Origin: Streptomyces alboniger
GTDB lineage: Bacteria > Actinomycetota > Actinomycetes > Streptomycetales > Streptomycetaceae
Direction of reading: 5' to 3'
Length of the DNA: 64,000 nt
Assembly (NCBI RefSeq): GCF_008704395.1
Contig: NZ_CP023695.1
Coordinates: 7,130,001-7,194,000 of the forward strand
In this document: in pieces, positions 1-9,187 of the stretch
How positions within the stretch are numbered: position 1 is the first letter of the stretch
How the letters are laid out: every line of letters begins with the position of its first letter
Program-made: the position numbers and the translations under genes
The notes under the pieces: generated by a model
Told to the model about the DNA's origin: nothing
Seen by the model: the letters and a program-made list of their open reading frames with translations, nothing else
Databases searched by the model: none

Positions 1-304
1 ACGGCCAGGGATAGCCGAGGCCCGGCGCACCCACCCCCACCGGCTCGGGGACCGCCAGCGGCAGGTGGGGGGCGAGCCGGGGCAGCCACACGGACTCCTT
101 TTCGGCCTGCCCGACGGCGTCCGCGTGGCGGGGCAGCCGGACGGACAGCTCCTCGCCCAGGCGGTAGATCACGTGGTCCGACCCGGCCGGATCGAGCAGC
201 CTCAGCGGCAGCTCGGCCCACTGCGGGAACCGCGCGTCGACCAGCCGCCTGACGAGGGCCGCGTCGATGGCCGGGCGCCGGGCCGGGGTGTTCTGCGTCG
301 TCAA
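1..304 (-). CDS. Aminoglycoside phosphotransferase (APH) family protein, N-terminal part only
   Basis: Only about the first 101 codons lie in the window; the gene runs off the left edge. The frame opens at TTG (302-304), preceded by AGGAG about 7 nt upstream. The translation contains LVDARFPQW, then HVIYRLGEELSVRLPR, then EKESVWLPRLAPHLPL and ends in GYPWP. This is the N-lobe pattern of the APH/choline-kinase-like fold in actinobacterial 'aminoglycoside phosphotransferase family' proteins. The catalytic HGD and DxD motifs would lie outside the window and cannot be checked. Most such paralogues have unknown small-molecule substrates, so antibiotic resistance is not implied. Confidence 0.8.
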   Translation of the reverse strand, partial: MTTQNTPARRPAIDAALVRRLVDARFPQWAELPLRLLDPAGSDHVIYRLGEELSVRLPRHADAVGQAEKESVWLPRLAPHLPLAVPEPVGVGAPGLGYPWP

Positions 305-562
305 GGACAGCTCCTGCGGTAGGCCGACGGACGACCGCTCTGCGCGGCGAGCGGTGGGAGTGCTCACAGTGCGGTGCTGGGCCTCGCCTGTCGACCGATT
401 TTGGAGGGACGGGAGGGCGCCTCCCCGGGGTTTCTTCGGGCGCGCGGAAGGGTGCCACGGGCGCGCCGCGCGCGGACGCCAGCCACGGCGCCCCGCCGTG
501 CCGCCCGCCTCGGATGCGACGGGTGGTGCGGCCGCGGTCCCCGGTTTGGGAGAATCGGGCGC

Positions 563-1462
563 ATGATCGAAGCACGGCGGCTGCACATCCTCCGGGCGGT
601 GGCCGACCACCGCACGGTGACGGCCGCCGCCGCCGCGCTGTACCTCACCCCTTCCGCGGTCTCCCAGCAGCTCACCGCCCTGGAGCAGGAGACGGGCCAC
701 CGTCTCGTCGACCGGTCGGCACGCGGCGTGCGTCTGACGGCCGCGGGAGAGATCCTGCTGACCCACACCAACGCGGTCCTCGCCCAGCTGGAACGTGCCG
801 AGGCCGAACTCGCCGCGTACAGCTCCGGCGAGGCCGGCACGGTCACCGTCGCCTCCTTCGCCACCGGCATCGGCCTGGTCGTCGGCCCGGCCCTGGCCCG
901 CCTCGCAGCCTCCGCCCCCGGCATCCGGGTGCGCGTCCAGGACGCGGAGGGCGACGCCAGCCTCCCGATGGTGCTCGACCGGCAGGTGGACGTCGCGGTC
1001 GCCGTCGAGTACCGCGGGGCACCCGGCGCGGACGACCCCCGCCTGACGCGCGTACCCCTCTACGCGGAGCCGTTCGACGCGGTGCTCCCCCTCGGTCACC
1101 GGCTCGCCGCCGCCGACCGGGTGCCGCTGGCCGAGCTGGCCAAGGACGCCTGGATCGGCCCCTTCGCCGGAAACCCGTGCCACGACGTCGTCGTCCTCGC
1201 CTGCGAGCAGGCCGGGTTCCAGCCCCTCCTGGAGCACTGGTCGGACGACTTCCGCGCGGTGGTGGCGCTCGCCTCGGCCGGCGCGGGCGTCGCCCTGGTG
1301 CCGCGCTCGGCGCTGCGCGGCATGGACGTGTCGGGCGCCGTGGTGCGCCCGGTGGAGGGCGCGGCCCCCACGCGCAGGGTGTTCGCGGCGGTGCGGTGCG
1401 GTGCGGAGGGACACCCGCTGATCCGTCCCGTCCTCGCGGCCCTCGGGGAGGCGGCGGGCTGA
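563..1462 (+). CDS. LysR-family transcriptional regulator
   Basis: A 299-residue protein of standard LysR length. The N-terminal winged helix-turn-helix includes AAALYLTPSAVSQQLTALEQE (about residues 24-44) and is followed by the linker helix and a periplasmic-binding-protein-like effector domain from about residue 90. I chose the ATG at 563, which gives the canonical MIEARRLHILRAV start. The frame is open further upstream, but that sequence does not look coding. A -10-like AGAAT sits about 10 nt before the ATG, so the mRNA may be leaderless. It diverges from the APH-like gene on its left, a common LysR arrangement, but the effector is unknown. It is a paralogue of the regulator at 9188. Confidence 0.9.
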   Translation: MIEARRLHILRAVADHRTVTAAAAALYLTPSAVSQQLTALEQETGHRLVDRSARGVRLTAAGEILLTHTNAVLAQLERAEAELAAYSSGEAGTVTVASFATGIGLVVGPALARLAASAPGIRVRVQDAEGDASLPMVLDRQVDVAVAVEYRGAPGADDPRLTRVPLYAEPFDAVLPLGHRLAAADRVPLAELAKDAWIGPFAGNPCHDVVVLACEQAGFQPLLEHWSDDFRAVVALASAGAGVALVPRSALRGMDVSGAVVRPVEGAAPTRRVFAAVRCGAEGHPLIRPVLAALGEAAG

Positions 1463-1519
1463 CACCTGGACGCCGCGCGGCCGCTGTCACCTTTCAGCCA
1501 CGAACAGCACCTTGTCGAC

Positions 1520-1535
1520 ATCCCGTATGCGGGAT
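1520..1535. promoter_or_regulatory. Inverted repeat, candidate autoregulatory operator of the XRE-cupin gene
   Basis: ATCCCG-TATG-CGGGAT is a perfect 6-bp inverted repeat with a 4-nt centre. It lies 12 nt upstream of the preferred start codon of the helix-turn-helix gene. XRE-family dimers bind such sites, so autoregulation is a reasonable inference. Confidence 0.5.
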
Positions 1536-1547
1536 AGCGTGCCGAAT

Positions 1548-2111
1548 ATGGAACACGAAGGAGTCGACGCGCGCCTCGCCGCCCGACTGGCCGAGTTGCG
1601 TGCCGAACGCGGCTGGTCCCTGGGTGAGCTGGCCGAGCTGAGCGGGATCAGCCGCTCCACCCTGTCCCGGGCCGAGCGCGCGGAGATCAGCCCCACCGCG
1701 GCCCTCCTGAACCGCCTCTGCGCCGTCTACGAACGGACCATGTCGCAGCTCCTGAGCGAGGTCGAGGCGGAGCCCGCACAGCTGGTGCGCGCCGTCGACC
1801 AGGCGGTCTGGGCGGACGACGACGCCGGCTTCATGCGCTGGTCGGTCTCGCCGCCGCACCTCGGAATGCGCGGAGAGCTGGTCGAGGGCCGCCTCCAGCC
1901 GGGCGCCGACATCGACTACGACCGGCCTCCCGTGCCCGGCCTCGAACAGCACATCTGGGTGCTCGAAGGAGCCCTGGAGGTCACGGTGCTCGGGGAGTCG
2001 CACTCCCTGCGGACCGGCGACTGTCTGCGCTACCGGCTGTGGGGCGCCTCGCGCTTCCGCTGCCTGGGGGAGCAGGCCGTGCGCTACGCCCTCGTGGTCG
2101 TGAAGCCGTGA
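1548..2111 (+). CDS. XRE-family regulator with C-terminal cupin domain
   Basis: From ATG 1548 the protein has 187 residues. Residues about 10-65 are a classic XRE/Cro helix-turn-helix (GWSLGELAELSGISRSTLSR), followed by a small beta-barrel cupin of the 'helix-turn-helix plus cupin_2' architecture (GLEQHIWVLEGALEVTVLG, then RTGDCLRYRLWGASRF). Such proteins are small-molecule-responsive repressors or activators. In-frame ATG 1527 and GTG 1539 are possible but would translate through the inverted repeat at 1520-1535, so 1548 is preferred. The stop overlaps the start of the GNAT remnant (GTGA), which implies an original two-gene operon. Confidence 0.85.
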   Translation: MEHEGVDARLAARLAELRAERGWSLGELAELSGISRSTLSRAERAEISPTAALLNRLCAVYERTMSQLLSEVEAEPAQLVRAVDQAVWADDDAGFMRWSVSPPHLGMRGELVEGRLQPGADIDYDRPPVPGLEQHIWVLEGALEVTVLGESHSLRTGDCLRYRLWGASRFRCLGEQAVRYALVVVKP

Positions 2112-2320
2112 CGGTCCCCGGGGTGCCGGCGCGCCTCGACGCGGGCCGGCTCCGGGAGTGCGCGGACGATTTGGCCGCTCACCTGGCCGCCACCGCGCGG
2201 AGATCGCCAAGCTGACGGTCCACCCGTCCGCGCGCGGGCAGGGCCCGGCCCGCGTGTTCCTGTCCGCCGCCGAGGAAGCGGCGGCGCGCGCGTGACCCTC
2301 CTCTCGGCAAGTGGCCCGCA
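2108..2320 (+). pseudogene. Decayed GNAT N-acetyltransferase
   Basis: A GTG overlaps the stop of the regulator (GTGA) and opens about 27 codons of an acetyltransferase N-terminus (ending ECADDLAAHLA). The reading frame then shifts. In another frame the sequence reads HRAEIAKLTVHPSARGQG, which contains the acetyl-CoA-binding motif A (R/QxxGxG/A) of GNAT enzymes, followed by SAAEEAAARA and a stop. The next residues of the usual fold (VTLL) appear in yet another frame. The central part of the domain, roughly 60-80 residues, is missing. XRE-cupin plus GNAT is a familiar streptomycete gene pair. This copy looks like an internal deletion with frameshifts, unless the sequence is wrong. Confidence 0.7.
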
Positions 2321-2410
2321 TGAGGCCCCGCCCGTGGGGGAGGCTGAGGCGAAGGCCCGCACCGTAACCACCCCCCGCCCGCAGGAAACGACGCCCAGGG
2401 AGCCCGCGCG

Positions 2411-3388
2411 ATGCCCGACCGAGCCGCCGACACCCCTTCTGCCGCCACCTACACCGCCGGACTGCTCAACGCCGCGGACGGCGTGCCCGTCGCCACGTAC
2501 ACCTGGCTGCCGGCCGACGGCAGGCCGCGCGCCTACGTCCAGATCGCGCACGGAGCCATGGAACACGCCCTGCGCTACGACCGGTTCGCCCGCCACCTGA
2601 CCGCTCACGGCTACGGCGTGGTCGCCTCCGACCACCGCGGACACGGCGCCACCGCGCAGGCCACGGGCGGCTATGGGGTGACCTCCGGGGCGGACGGCTC
2701 CGACGAGGGCGACAGTTGGCGGGCGATCGTCGACGACCTCAAGGCCATCGGCGACCAAGTGCGCACCCTGCACCCCGGTCTCCCGTTCTTCCTCCTGGGG
2801 CACAGCCTCGGCTCGATGCTCGCGCGCGACTACGCCCAGGAGTACGCGGACGGCCTCGCGGGAGTGATCCTCTCCGGTACGTTCCGCTCACTGCCCGGCG
2901 CCGATCCGCAAGGGGCGGTCGCCCGCCTGGAGCGCGAGACCGCCGAGCGCGGCCGCGCCGCGATCTCCTCGTACGTCACCGACCTCTTCGCCTCCTTCAA
3001 CGATCCGTACCCCCACCGCACCGGCTTCGAGTGGCTGTCGCGGGACGAGGCGGAGGTCGACGCGTACGCGGCCGACGAGCGCTGCGGATTCGCCTTCTCC
3101 GCCGGGCTCTCCCTGGACTGGGTGCGAGGCATCCGCAAGATCAACGATCCGCGCAACCTCGCGCGCGTGCCCGCCGATCTGCCGATCCACATCGCCGTCG
3201 GCGAGCAGGACCCGTGCAACCAGCGGATGACCCTGGTCCACGAACTCCTGGAGGACCTCAGGTATGTGGGAGTGGAGGACCTCACATGGAAGGGCTATCC
3301 GGACGCGCGCCACGAGATCCTGAACGAGACCAACCGGGAAGAGGTCCACGAGGACCTGACCGCGTGGCTGGACAAGCGGGTGCTGTGA
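2411..3388 (+). CDS. Alpha/beta hydrolase, lysophospholipase/monoacylglycerol lipase-like
   Basis: A 325-residue cytoplasmic protein with the alpha/beta hydrolase fold of the serine aminopeptidase S33/PldB-like group. The oxyanion-side motif is QIAHGAMEHALRYDRFA, with SDHRGHG following. The nucleophile elbow is GHSLGS with Ser132, and the C-terminal catalytic His is in YPDARHEILNE. These motifs match monoacylglycerol lipases, so hydrolysis of a monoacylglycerol or lysophospholipid is likely. No signal peptide is seen. It is a single gene ending in a GC-rich palindrome. Confidence 0.85.
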   Translation: MPDRAADTPSAATYTAGLLNAADGVPVATYTWLPADGRPRAYVQIAHGAMEHALRYDRFARHLTAHGYGVVASDHRGHGATAQATGGYGVTSGADGSDEGDSWRAIVDDLKAIGDQVRTLHPGLPFFLLGHSLGSMLARDYAQEYADGLAGVILSGTFRSLPGADPQGAVARLERETAERGRAAISSYVTDLFASFNDPYPHRTGFEWLSRDEAEVDAYAADERCGFAFSAGLSLDWVRGIRKINDPRNLARVPADLPIHIAVGEQDPCNQRMTLVHELLEDLRYVGVEDLTWKGYPDARHEILNETNREEVHEDLTAWLDKRVL

Positions 3389-3393
3389 GGGGA

Positions 3394-3411
3394 GCCCGCC
3401 CCGGGGCGGGC
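3394..3411 (+). terminator. GC-rich palindrome after the hydrolase
   Basis: GCCCGCCCCGGGGCGGGC follows the hydrolase stop by about 5 nt. It is a perfect 18-bp palindrome without a T tract, of a kind often acting as a streptomycete terminator. Confidence 0.45.
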
Positions 3412-3462
3412 CGGTCACTGCTCGGCGGCTGACTGTCAGTGGCGTTGGCTACGGTTCATGCC

Positions 3463-3843
3463 ATGTCGAAGTCCAGATCCCGGGCCCGCGTCACCTCCGA
3501 CGACGTGCGCCGCATCGCCCTCGCCCTGCCGGACACGGTGGAGAAGGTCGCGTGGAGCATGCCCACCTTCCGCGTGTCCGGAAAGATGTTCGTGACTGTT
3601 CCCGACGACGAGACGTCCATCGCGGTGCGCTGCCCGAAGGTCGAGCGGGACGAGCTGGTTCTGGCCGAGCCGGACAAGTTCTGGGTCGCCGCGCACGAGG
3701 CGGGTTCGGCGTGGGTGCGGGTACGCCTCGCGGCGCTGGACAAGGAGGAGCTGACGGACATCCTGTCGGACTCCTGGCGCCAGGCGGCGCCGCCCCGGCT
3801 CCTTGAGGAACACCCGGAGTTGGGAGTTCCGGCCCCGGAATGA
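3463..3843 (+). CDS. MmcQ/YjbR family protein
   Basis: A 126-residue protein with the YjbR/CyaY-like double-wing fold signature: VRRIALALPDTVEKVAWSMPTF near the N-terminus, a central strand with VRCPKVERDEL, and FWVAAHEAGSAWVRVRL followed by LTDILSDSWRQAAP. The family is described as possibly DNA-binding, but no biochemical role is established. Start ATG 3463 gives the normal family N-terminus. A promoter-like TACGGT lies about 8 nt upstream, so translation may be leaderless. It is a stand-alone gene just before a tRNA. Confidence 0.85.
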   Translation: MSKSRSRARVTSDDVRRIALALPDTVEKVAWSMPTFRVSGKMFVTVPDDETSIAVRCPKVERDELVLAEPDKFWVAAHEAGSAWVRVRLAALDKEELTDILSDSWRQAAPPRLLEEHPELGVPAPE

Positions 3844-3951
3844 CGCACGGGCCCCGTGGCCGGCCAAGGAAAGGGTGAGCGATCACCGGTCAGAGTGCGG
3901 TATTGTTTCCGTGCACGTTCGGCCGGGGGAAACCCCAGGTCACACGGGCAA

Positions 3952-4025
<74 letters not shown>

Positions 4026-4040
4026 CTCGAAAGAGTCGTA

Positions 4041-4090
4041 GATCAAGGGGCCGTTTCAGAGCAATCTGAAACGGCCCCTTGATCGTTTTT
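4041..4090 (+). terminator. Strong intrinsic terminator of tRNA-Pro copy 1
   Basis: A perfect 20-bp stem (4041-4060 with 4065-4084) closes a GCAA tetraloop and is followed by GTTTTT. The same hairpin follows the second tRNA-Pro copy. Confidence 0.95.
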
Positions 4091-4291
4091 GGGGAGCAGT
4101 CGGCCACAGGCATTCCCGCACAGTTCATTTGGTGCCGGAACGGCAACCTCCACCCCCCGCTCGTGCACCTGTTCGTCGAACAAAGTTGGCTCGCTCGCCC
4201 CTGCCCCTGTCCGGTCGGGGCCCCTACGGTCCCTGTGACCAGTCGGCGACGCCCGTCAACTCATCGTTCGTCTCCCGGTGTAGGAGTATCT

Positions 4292-5458
4292 GTGGACCGT
4301 CGCAATTTCCTGCGTGGTGCGGTGTTCGGCACCTCTGCCGCCGTCTTCGGAGGCACCCTCATGCACGGCGCCGCCTACGCGGCCCCCGCTCAGAACGGCA
4401 CCGGCCCCTACGGTGGTCTGCTGGCCGCCGACACCAACGGCATCATGCTGCCGTCCGGCTTCACCAGCCGCGTCATAGCCCGCTCGGGCCGGACGGTGTC
4501 CGGCACCTCGTACACGTGGCACGGCGCTCCTGACGGCGGCGCCTGTTTCGCCGACGGCGCGGGCTGGATATACGTATCCAACTCCGAACTGGCCACCGGT
4601 GGCGGGGCGAGCGCCGTCAAGTTCAACTCCTCCGGATCCGTCACGGGTGCCTACCGGGTCCTGTCCAACACCCGCAACAACTGCGCGGGCGGAGCCACCC
4701 CGTGGAACACCTGGCTGTCGTGCGAGGAGGTCAGCCGCGGCTACGTCTACGAGACGGACCCGTGGGGCACGAAGGCCGCCGTCCGCCGCGCCGCGATGGG
4801 CCAGTTCAAGCACGAGGCGGCCGCCGCCGACCCGGTGCGCAAGGCGATCTACCTGACCGAGGACGAGTCGGACGGCTGCTTCTACCGGTTCCTCCCCACC
4901 AGCTGGGGCGACCTGTCCTCCGGCACCCTCCAGGTACTGGTCGCGGGGTCCGGCACCACCGGCTCCTTCACCTGGACGAACGTGCCCGACCCCGACGGCT
5001 CGCCCACCTACACCCGCGACCAGGTCTCCGGGGCCAAGATCTTCAACGGCGGCGAGGGCTGCCACTACGCCGCCGACACCGTCTGGTTCACCACCAAGGG
5101 CGACAACCGCGTCTGGCGGCTCAACCTGCGCGACAGCACCTACGAACTCGCCTACGACGACAGCCTCGTCACCAACGGCGCCGCGCCCCTGACTGGTGTC
5201 GACAACGTCACCGGCAGCTCCTCGGGTGACCTGTTCGTCGCCGAGGACGGCGGCAACATGGAGATCTGCGTCATCACCCCCGCCGAAGTCGTGGCCCCCT
5301 TCCTGCGCATCACCGGCCAGTCGGGCTCGGAGATCACCGGCCCGGCCTTCTCCCCCGACGGCAGGCGGCTGTACTTCTCCAGCCAGCGCGGTACGTCCGG
5401 CAGCTCATCAGGCGGCATCACCTATGAGGTCACCGGCCCCTTCCGCACCACCGCCTGA
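4292..5458 (+). CDS. Tat-exported PhoX-like (DUF839) phosphatase family protein
   Basis: A 388-residue protein starting at GTG 4292 with TAGGAG 5 nt upstream. The N-terminus is a twin-arginine signal (DRRNFLRGAVFGT, then HGAAYAAPAQN with an A-x-A cleavage site). The mature part resembles the DUF839/PhoX beta-propeller: WLSCEEVSRGYVYETDPWG, GQFKHEAAAADP, YLTEDESDGCFYRFLP and GDNRVWRLNL. PhoX enzymes are Ca/Fe-dependent exported alkaline phosphatases, and the E/D-rich blades would supply metal ligands. Whether this member is an active phosphatase cannot be decided from sequence. No PHO-box was identified. Confidence 0.8.
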   Translation: MDRRNFLRGAVFGTSAAVFGGTLMHGAAYAAPAQNGTGPYGGLLAADTNGIMLPSGFTSRVIARSGRTVSGTSYTWHGAPDGGACFADGAGWIYVSNSELATGGGASAVKFNSSGSVTGAYRVLSNTRNNCAGGATPWNTWLSCEEVSRGYVYETDPWGTKAAVRRAAMGQFKHEAAAADPVRKAIYLTEDESDGCFYRFLPTSWGDLSSGTLQVLVAGSGTTGSFTWTNVPDPDGSPTYTRDQVSGAKIFNGGEGCHYAADTVWFTTKGDNRVWRLNLRDSTYELAYDDSLVTNGAAPLTGVDNVTGSSSGDLFVAEDGGNMEICVITPAEVVAPFLRITGQSGSEITGPAFSPDGRRLYFSSQRGTSGSSSGGITYEVTGPFRTTA

Positions 5459-5475
5459 GCGGCCCGGGCCGGGCC

Positions 5476-5748
5476 TCAGCGGACGCGGCGGATACGGATC
5501 GGCCCGCGGGCGTCCGCCGGGCTCACGGGGCGGCCTCCCTGGGTGATCTCCACCTCGCCGGCCGTCTCCAGTCGGCGGGCGGCGCGGCGGGCCGGTTCCA
5601 TGAGGGCGCGCCAGCCGTCGTCGTCCCCTTCGTACACCGCCCGCGCGGCGTCGGAGGGGCAGATCGTCGCGGACGGGCTGCGCCGCTCCAGCAGTTCCAG
5701 GATGGCCCGTTCCAGGCGCCGGTCCGTCTGCCGTTCTCTGTCCGTCAC
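5476..5748 (-). CDS. DUF3253 domain protein
   Basis: A 90-residue protein reading DRRLERAILELLERRSPSATICPSDAARAVYEGDDDGWRALMEPARRAARRL. This matches the DUF3253 signature, including the conserved SDAAR motif and GWR. The predicted fold is a small winged-helix-like bundle and the function is unknown. It is convergent with the PhoX-like gene and diverges from the sirtuin gene. Confidence 0.85.
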   Translation of the reverse strand: MTDRERQTDRRLERAILELLERRSPSATICPSDAARAVYEGDDDGWRALMEPARRAARRLETAGEVEITQGGRPVSPADARGPIRIRRVR

Positions 5749-5804
5749 ATCCGCCAGTGTCGCACCGCCGGTCCCGCGCCGCCGGTGTTCCGTACCCTGG
5801 CGGC

Positions 5805-6695
5805 ATGCGTATGCGCCCCACTCTGAGCTGGACTCCTGCCGGGGACCTGCCGCCGGGTACGACGGATCCGGGGCCGGTCGTCGAGATGCTGGGCGCCGGC
5901 GATGTGCTGGTGCTCAGCGGGGCGGGCATCTCCACGGAATCAGGAATTCCCGACTATCGGGGCGAGGGCGGAAGCCTGAGCCGGCACACCCCGATGACCT
6001 ACCAGGAGTTCACCGCCCACCATGAGGCCCGGCGCCGGTACTGGGCGCGCAGCCACCTCGGGTGGCGCACCTTCGGCCGGGCCCGGCCCAACGCCGGGCA
6101 CCGGGCCGTGGCCGCGTTCGAGCGGCACGGGCTGCTCACCGGTGTGATCACTCAGAACGTCGACGGCCTGCACCAGGCCGCGGGCAGCGGGCGGACCGTG
6201 GAACTCCACGGAAGCCTGGACCGGGTCGTCTGCCTGTCCTGCGGCACCTTCAGCCCGCGCGGTGAGCTGGCCCGGCGGCTGGAGGAGGCCAACCCGGGCT
6301 TCGCGCCGGTCGCCGCCGGCCTCAACCCGGACGGCGACGCCGACCTCACCGACGAACAGGTCGGGGACTTCCGCGTGCTGCCCTGCACGGTCTGCGGCGG
6401 CGTCCTCAAGCCGGACGTGGTGTTCTTCGGCGAGACGGTCCCACCCGAGCGGGTCGAGCGCTGCCGCGCGGCGGTCCGTGAGGCGGCGTCCCTGCTGGTT
6501 CTCGGGTCCTCGCTGACGGTGATGTCCGGGCTGCGGTTCGTCCGCCAGGCGGCCGAGGCCGGCAAGCCGGTGGTGATCGTCAACCGGGACGCCACCCGGG
6601 GCGACCGTCACGCCGTCACCCGGGTCGCGCTGCCGCTCGGACCGGCACTCACCTCCGTGGCCGAACGGCTGGGCATCTCGGCAGGGGTCAGCTGA
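5805..6695 (+). CDS. Sir2-family NAD-dependent protein deacylase (class II-like)
   Basis: A 296-residue sirtuin. GAGIS (residues 39-43) continues as TESGIPDYRG, the NAD-binding signature of class II (SIRT4-like) sirtuins. TQNVDGLH and the catalytic His in ELHGS follow. The zinc site is CLSC (after DRVV) plus CTVC, and GSSLTVMSG and VIVNRD complete the Rossmann half. The expected activity is NAD-dependent deacylation or lipoamide/ADP-ribosyl chemistry on proteins. The ATG at 5805 is preferred over an upstream in-frame codon; a TACCCT hexamer 6 nt before it suggests a leaderless transcript. Its right neighbour is convergent glutamate dehydrogenase; mammalian SIRT4 acts on that enzyme, but linking the two here is speculative. 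Confidence 0.92.
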   Translation: MRMRPTLSWTPAGDLPPGTTDPGPVVEMLGAGDVLVLSGAGISTESGIPDYRGEGGSLSRHTPMTYQEFTAHHEARRRYWARSHLGWRTFGRARPNAGHRAVAAFERHGLLTGVITQNVDGLHQAAGSGRTVELHGSLDRVVCLSCGTFSPRGELARRLEEANPGFAPVAAGLNPDGDADLTDEQVGDFRVLPCTVCGGVLKPDVVFFGETVPPERVERCRAAVREAASLLVLGSSLTVMSGLRFVRQAAEAGKPVVIVNRDATRGDRHAVTRVALPLGPALTSVAERLGISAGVS

Positions 6696-6714
6696 CGCCC
6701 TGGCTCCGCCGCGG

Positions 6715-8115
<1,401 letters not shown>

Positions 8116-8180
8116 TCACGCGCATGTAAACACAGTGACCAGGCCTCAGGTCCAGCGAATAACCACATTGCGAGACCCGC

Positions 8181-8218
8181 CCCTCGGGTGTCACCGGCCG
8201 GCCCGCGGACCCCGAGGG
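8181..8218 (-). terminator. Hairpin after the DapA-like gene
   Basis: CCCTCGGG (8181-8188) pairs with CCCGAGGG (8211-8218) immediately after the stop codon of the minus-strand aldolase gene. There is no T tract. Confidence 0.4.
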
Positions 8219-8219
8219 A

Positions 8220-9116
8220 TCAATCGCGGCCCGCTGCCAGGAGTGCCGCGCGGCGGACCGCATCGGTGGAGGCGGCCAGCAGCGGCATGCGAACGGCCGG
8301 GCTGGGGATGCGGTTCTGGGCGTTCAGGACACCCTTGATCACCGTCGGGTTCGGCTCGGTGAAGAGAGCCGCGGACAGCCGGGCCAGCTCGGCTCCGAGG
8401 CTGCGGGCGGGTGCGGCGGAGCCGCTTCGCCACAGCGTGATCATCTCGGCGAAGTCGGCGGTGCGCACGTTGGCCGACGCGACGATGCCGCCGTGGGCGC
8501 CCGCCGCGACGAGCGGCGAGAGGACGACGTCGTCACCGCCGAGCACGGCGAAACCGGGCAGGGGAGTGCCGAGCAACTCCATGGTGGTCGGGTCGATCGC
8601 GCCGGTCGCGTGCTTGATGCCGACGACCCCCGGCAGGCGGCCGAGCGCGGTGATCGTGTCCGCGCCGAGAGTCTGCCCGGTGCGGTAGGGAATGTCGTAC
8701 ACGACCAGGGGGAGGCCGCCGTGCTCGGACAGCGCGGTGAAATGCGCCAGGGTCCCCGCCTCCCCGGGGCGGGTGTACGGCGGCGCGGGAACCAGCGCGG
8801 CGGCGATGTCCCCCTGGGCGGCCAGCTCTCGCAGTGCCGTGATGGTGGCGGCCGTGTCGTTGGTGCCCGCCCCGACGATGAGCGGCGCCCCGTGCGCCCG
8901 GCAGGCGGCCGAGCAGACGCGGATCACCGTCTCTCTCTCCTCGGCGGTCAGCGTGGCGGTCTCGGCGGTCGTGCCGAGGGCGACGAGCCCGGAGGCCCCG
9001 GCCGACAGCGCGTCGTCGGCGAGTCGGGCCAGCGCGTCGGGAGCCAGACGCAGATCGTCGGTGAACGGGGTGATCAGGGGGACGTACAGGCCTTGGAAGA
9101 TCGGTTCGGGCTTCAT
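8220..9116 (-). CDS. DapA-family aldolase (4-hydroxy-tetrahydrodipicolinate synthase-like)
   Basis: A 298-residue class I aldolase of the DHDPS/N-acetylneuraminate lyase superfamily. It has the pyruvate-binding ALGTTAETATLT block (GTTGE in true DapA), the YDIPYRTG motif with the catalytic Tyr, and Schiff-base Lys168 in VVGIKHATG. ATG 9116 follows GGGTGGGGG. The usual GTTGE is altered to GTTAE, and there is a divergent LysR gene, so it may be a paralogue acting on another 2-keto acid substrate rather than the housekeeping lysine-pathway enzyme. Confidence 0.88.
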   Translation of the reverse strand: MKPEPIFQGLYVPLITPFTDDLRLAPDALARLADDALSAGASGLVALGTTAETATLTAEERETVIRVCSAACRAHGAPLIVGAGTNDTAATITALRELAAQGDIAAALVPAPPYTRPGEAGTLAHFTALSEHGGLPLVVYDIPYRTGQTLGADTITALGRLPGVVGIKHATGAIDPTTMELLGTPLPGFAVLGGDDVVLSPLVAAGAHGGIVASANVRTADFAEMITLWRSGSAAPARSLGAELARLSAALFTEPNPTVIKGVLNAQNRIPSPAVRMPLLAASTDAVRRAALLAAGRD

Positions 9117-9187
9117 GCCCCCACCCTCGCCCACGCCCACCCGGTAGATCCATTTCTGATTTCTGCCCTCACACCTAAGCTGAACTT

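Noticed and set aside
4079..4291. An extended N-terminus for the PhoX-like protein
   Set aside because: The frame is open, but a Tat signal and a Shine-Dalgarno sequence fix the start at 4292. The upstream part would overlap the tRNA terminator.
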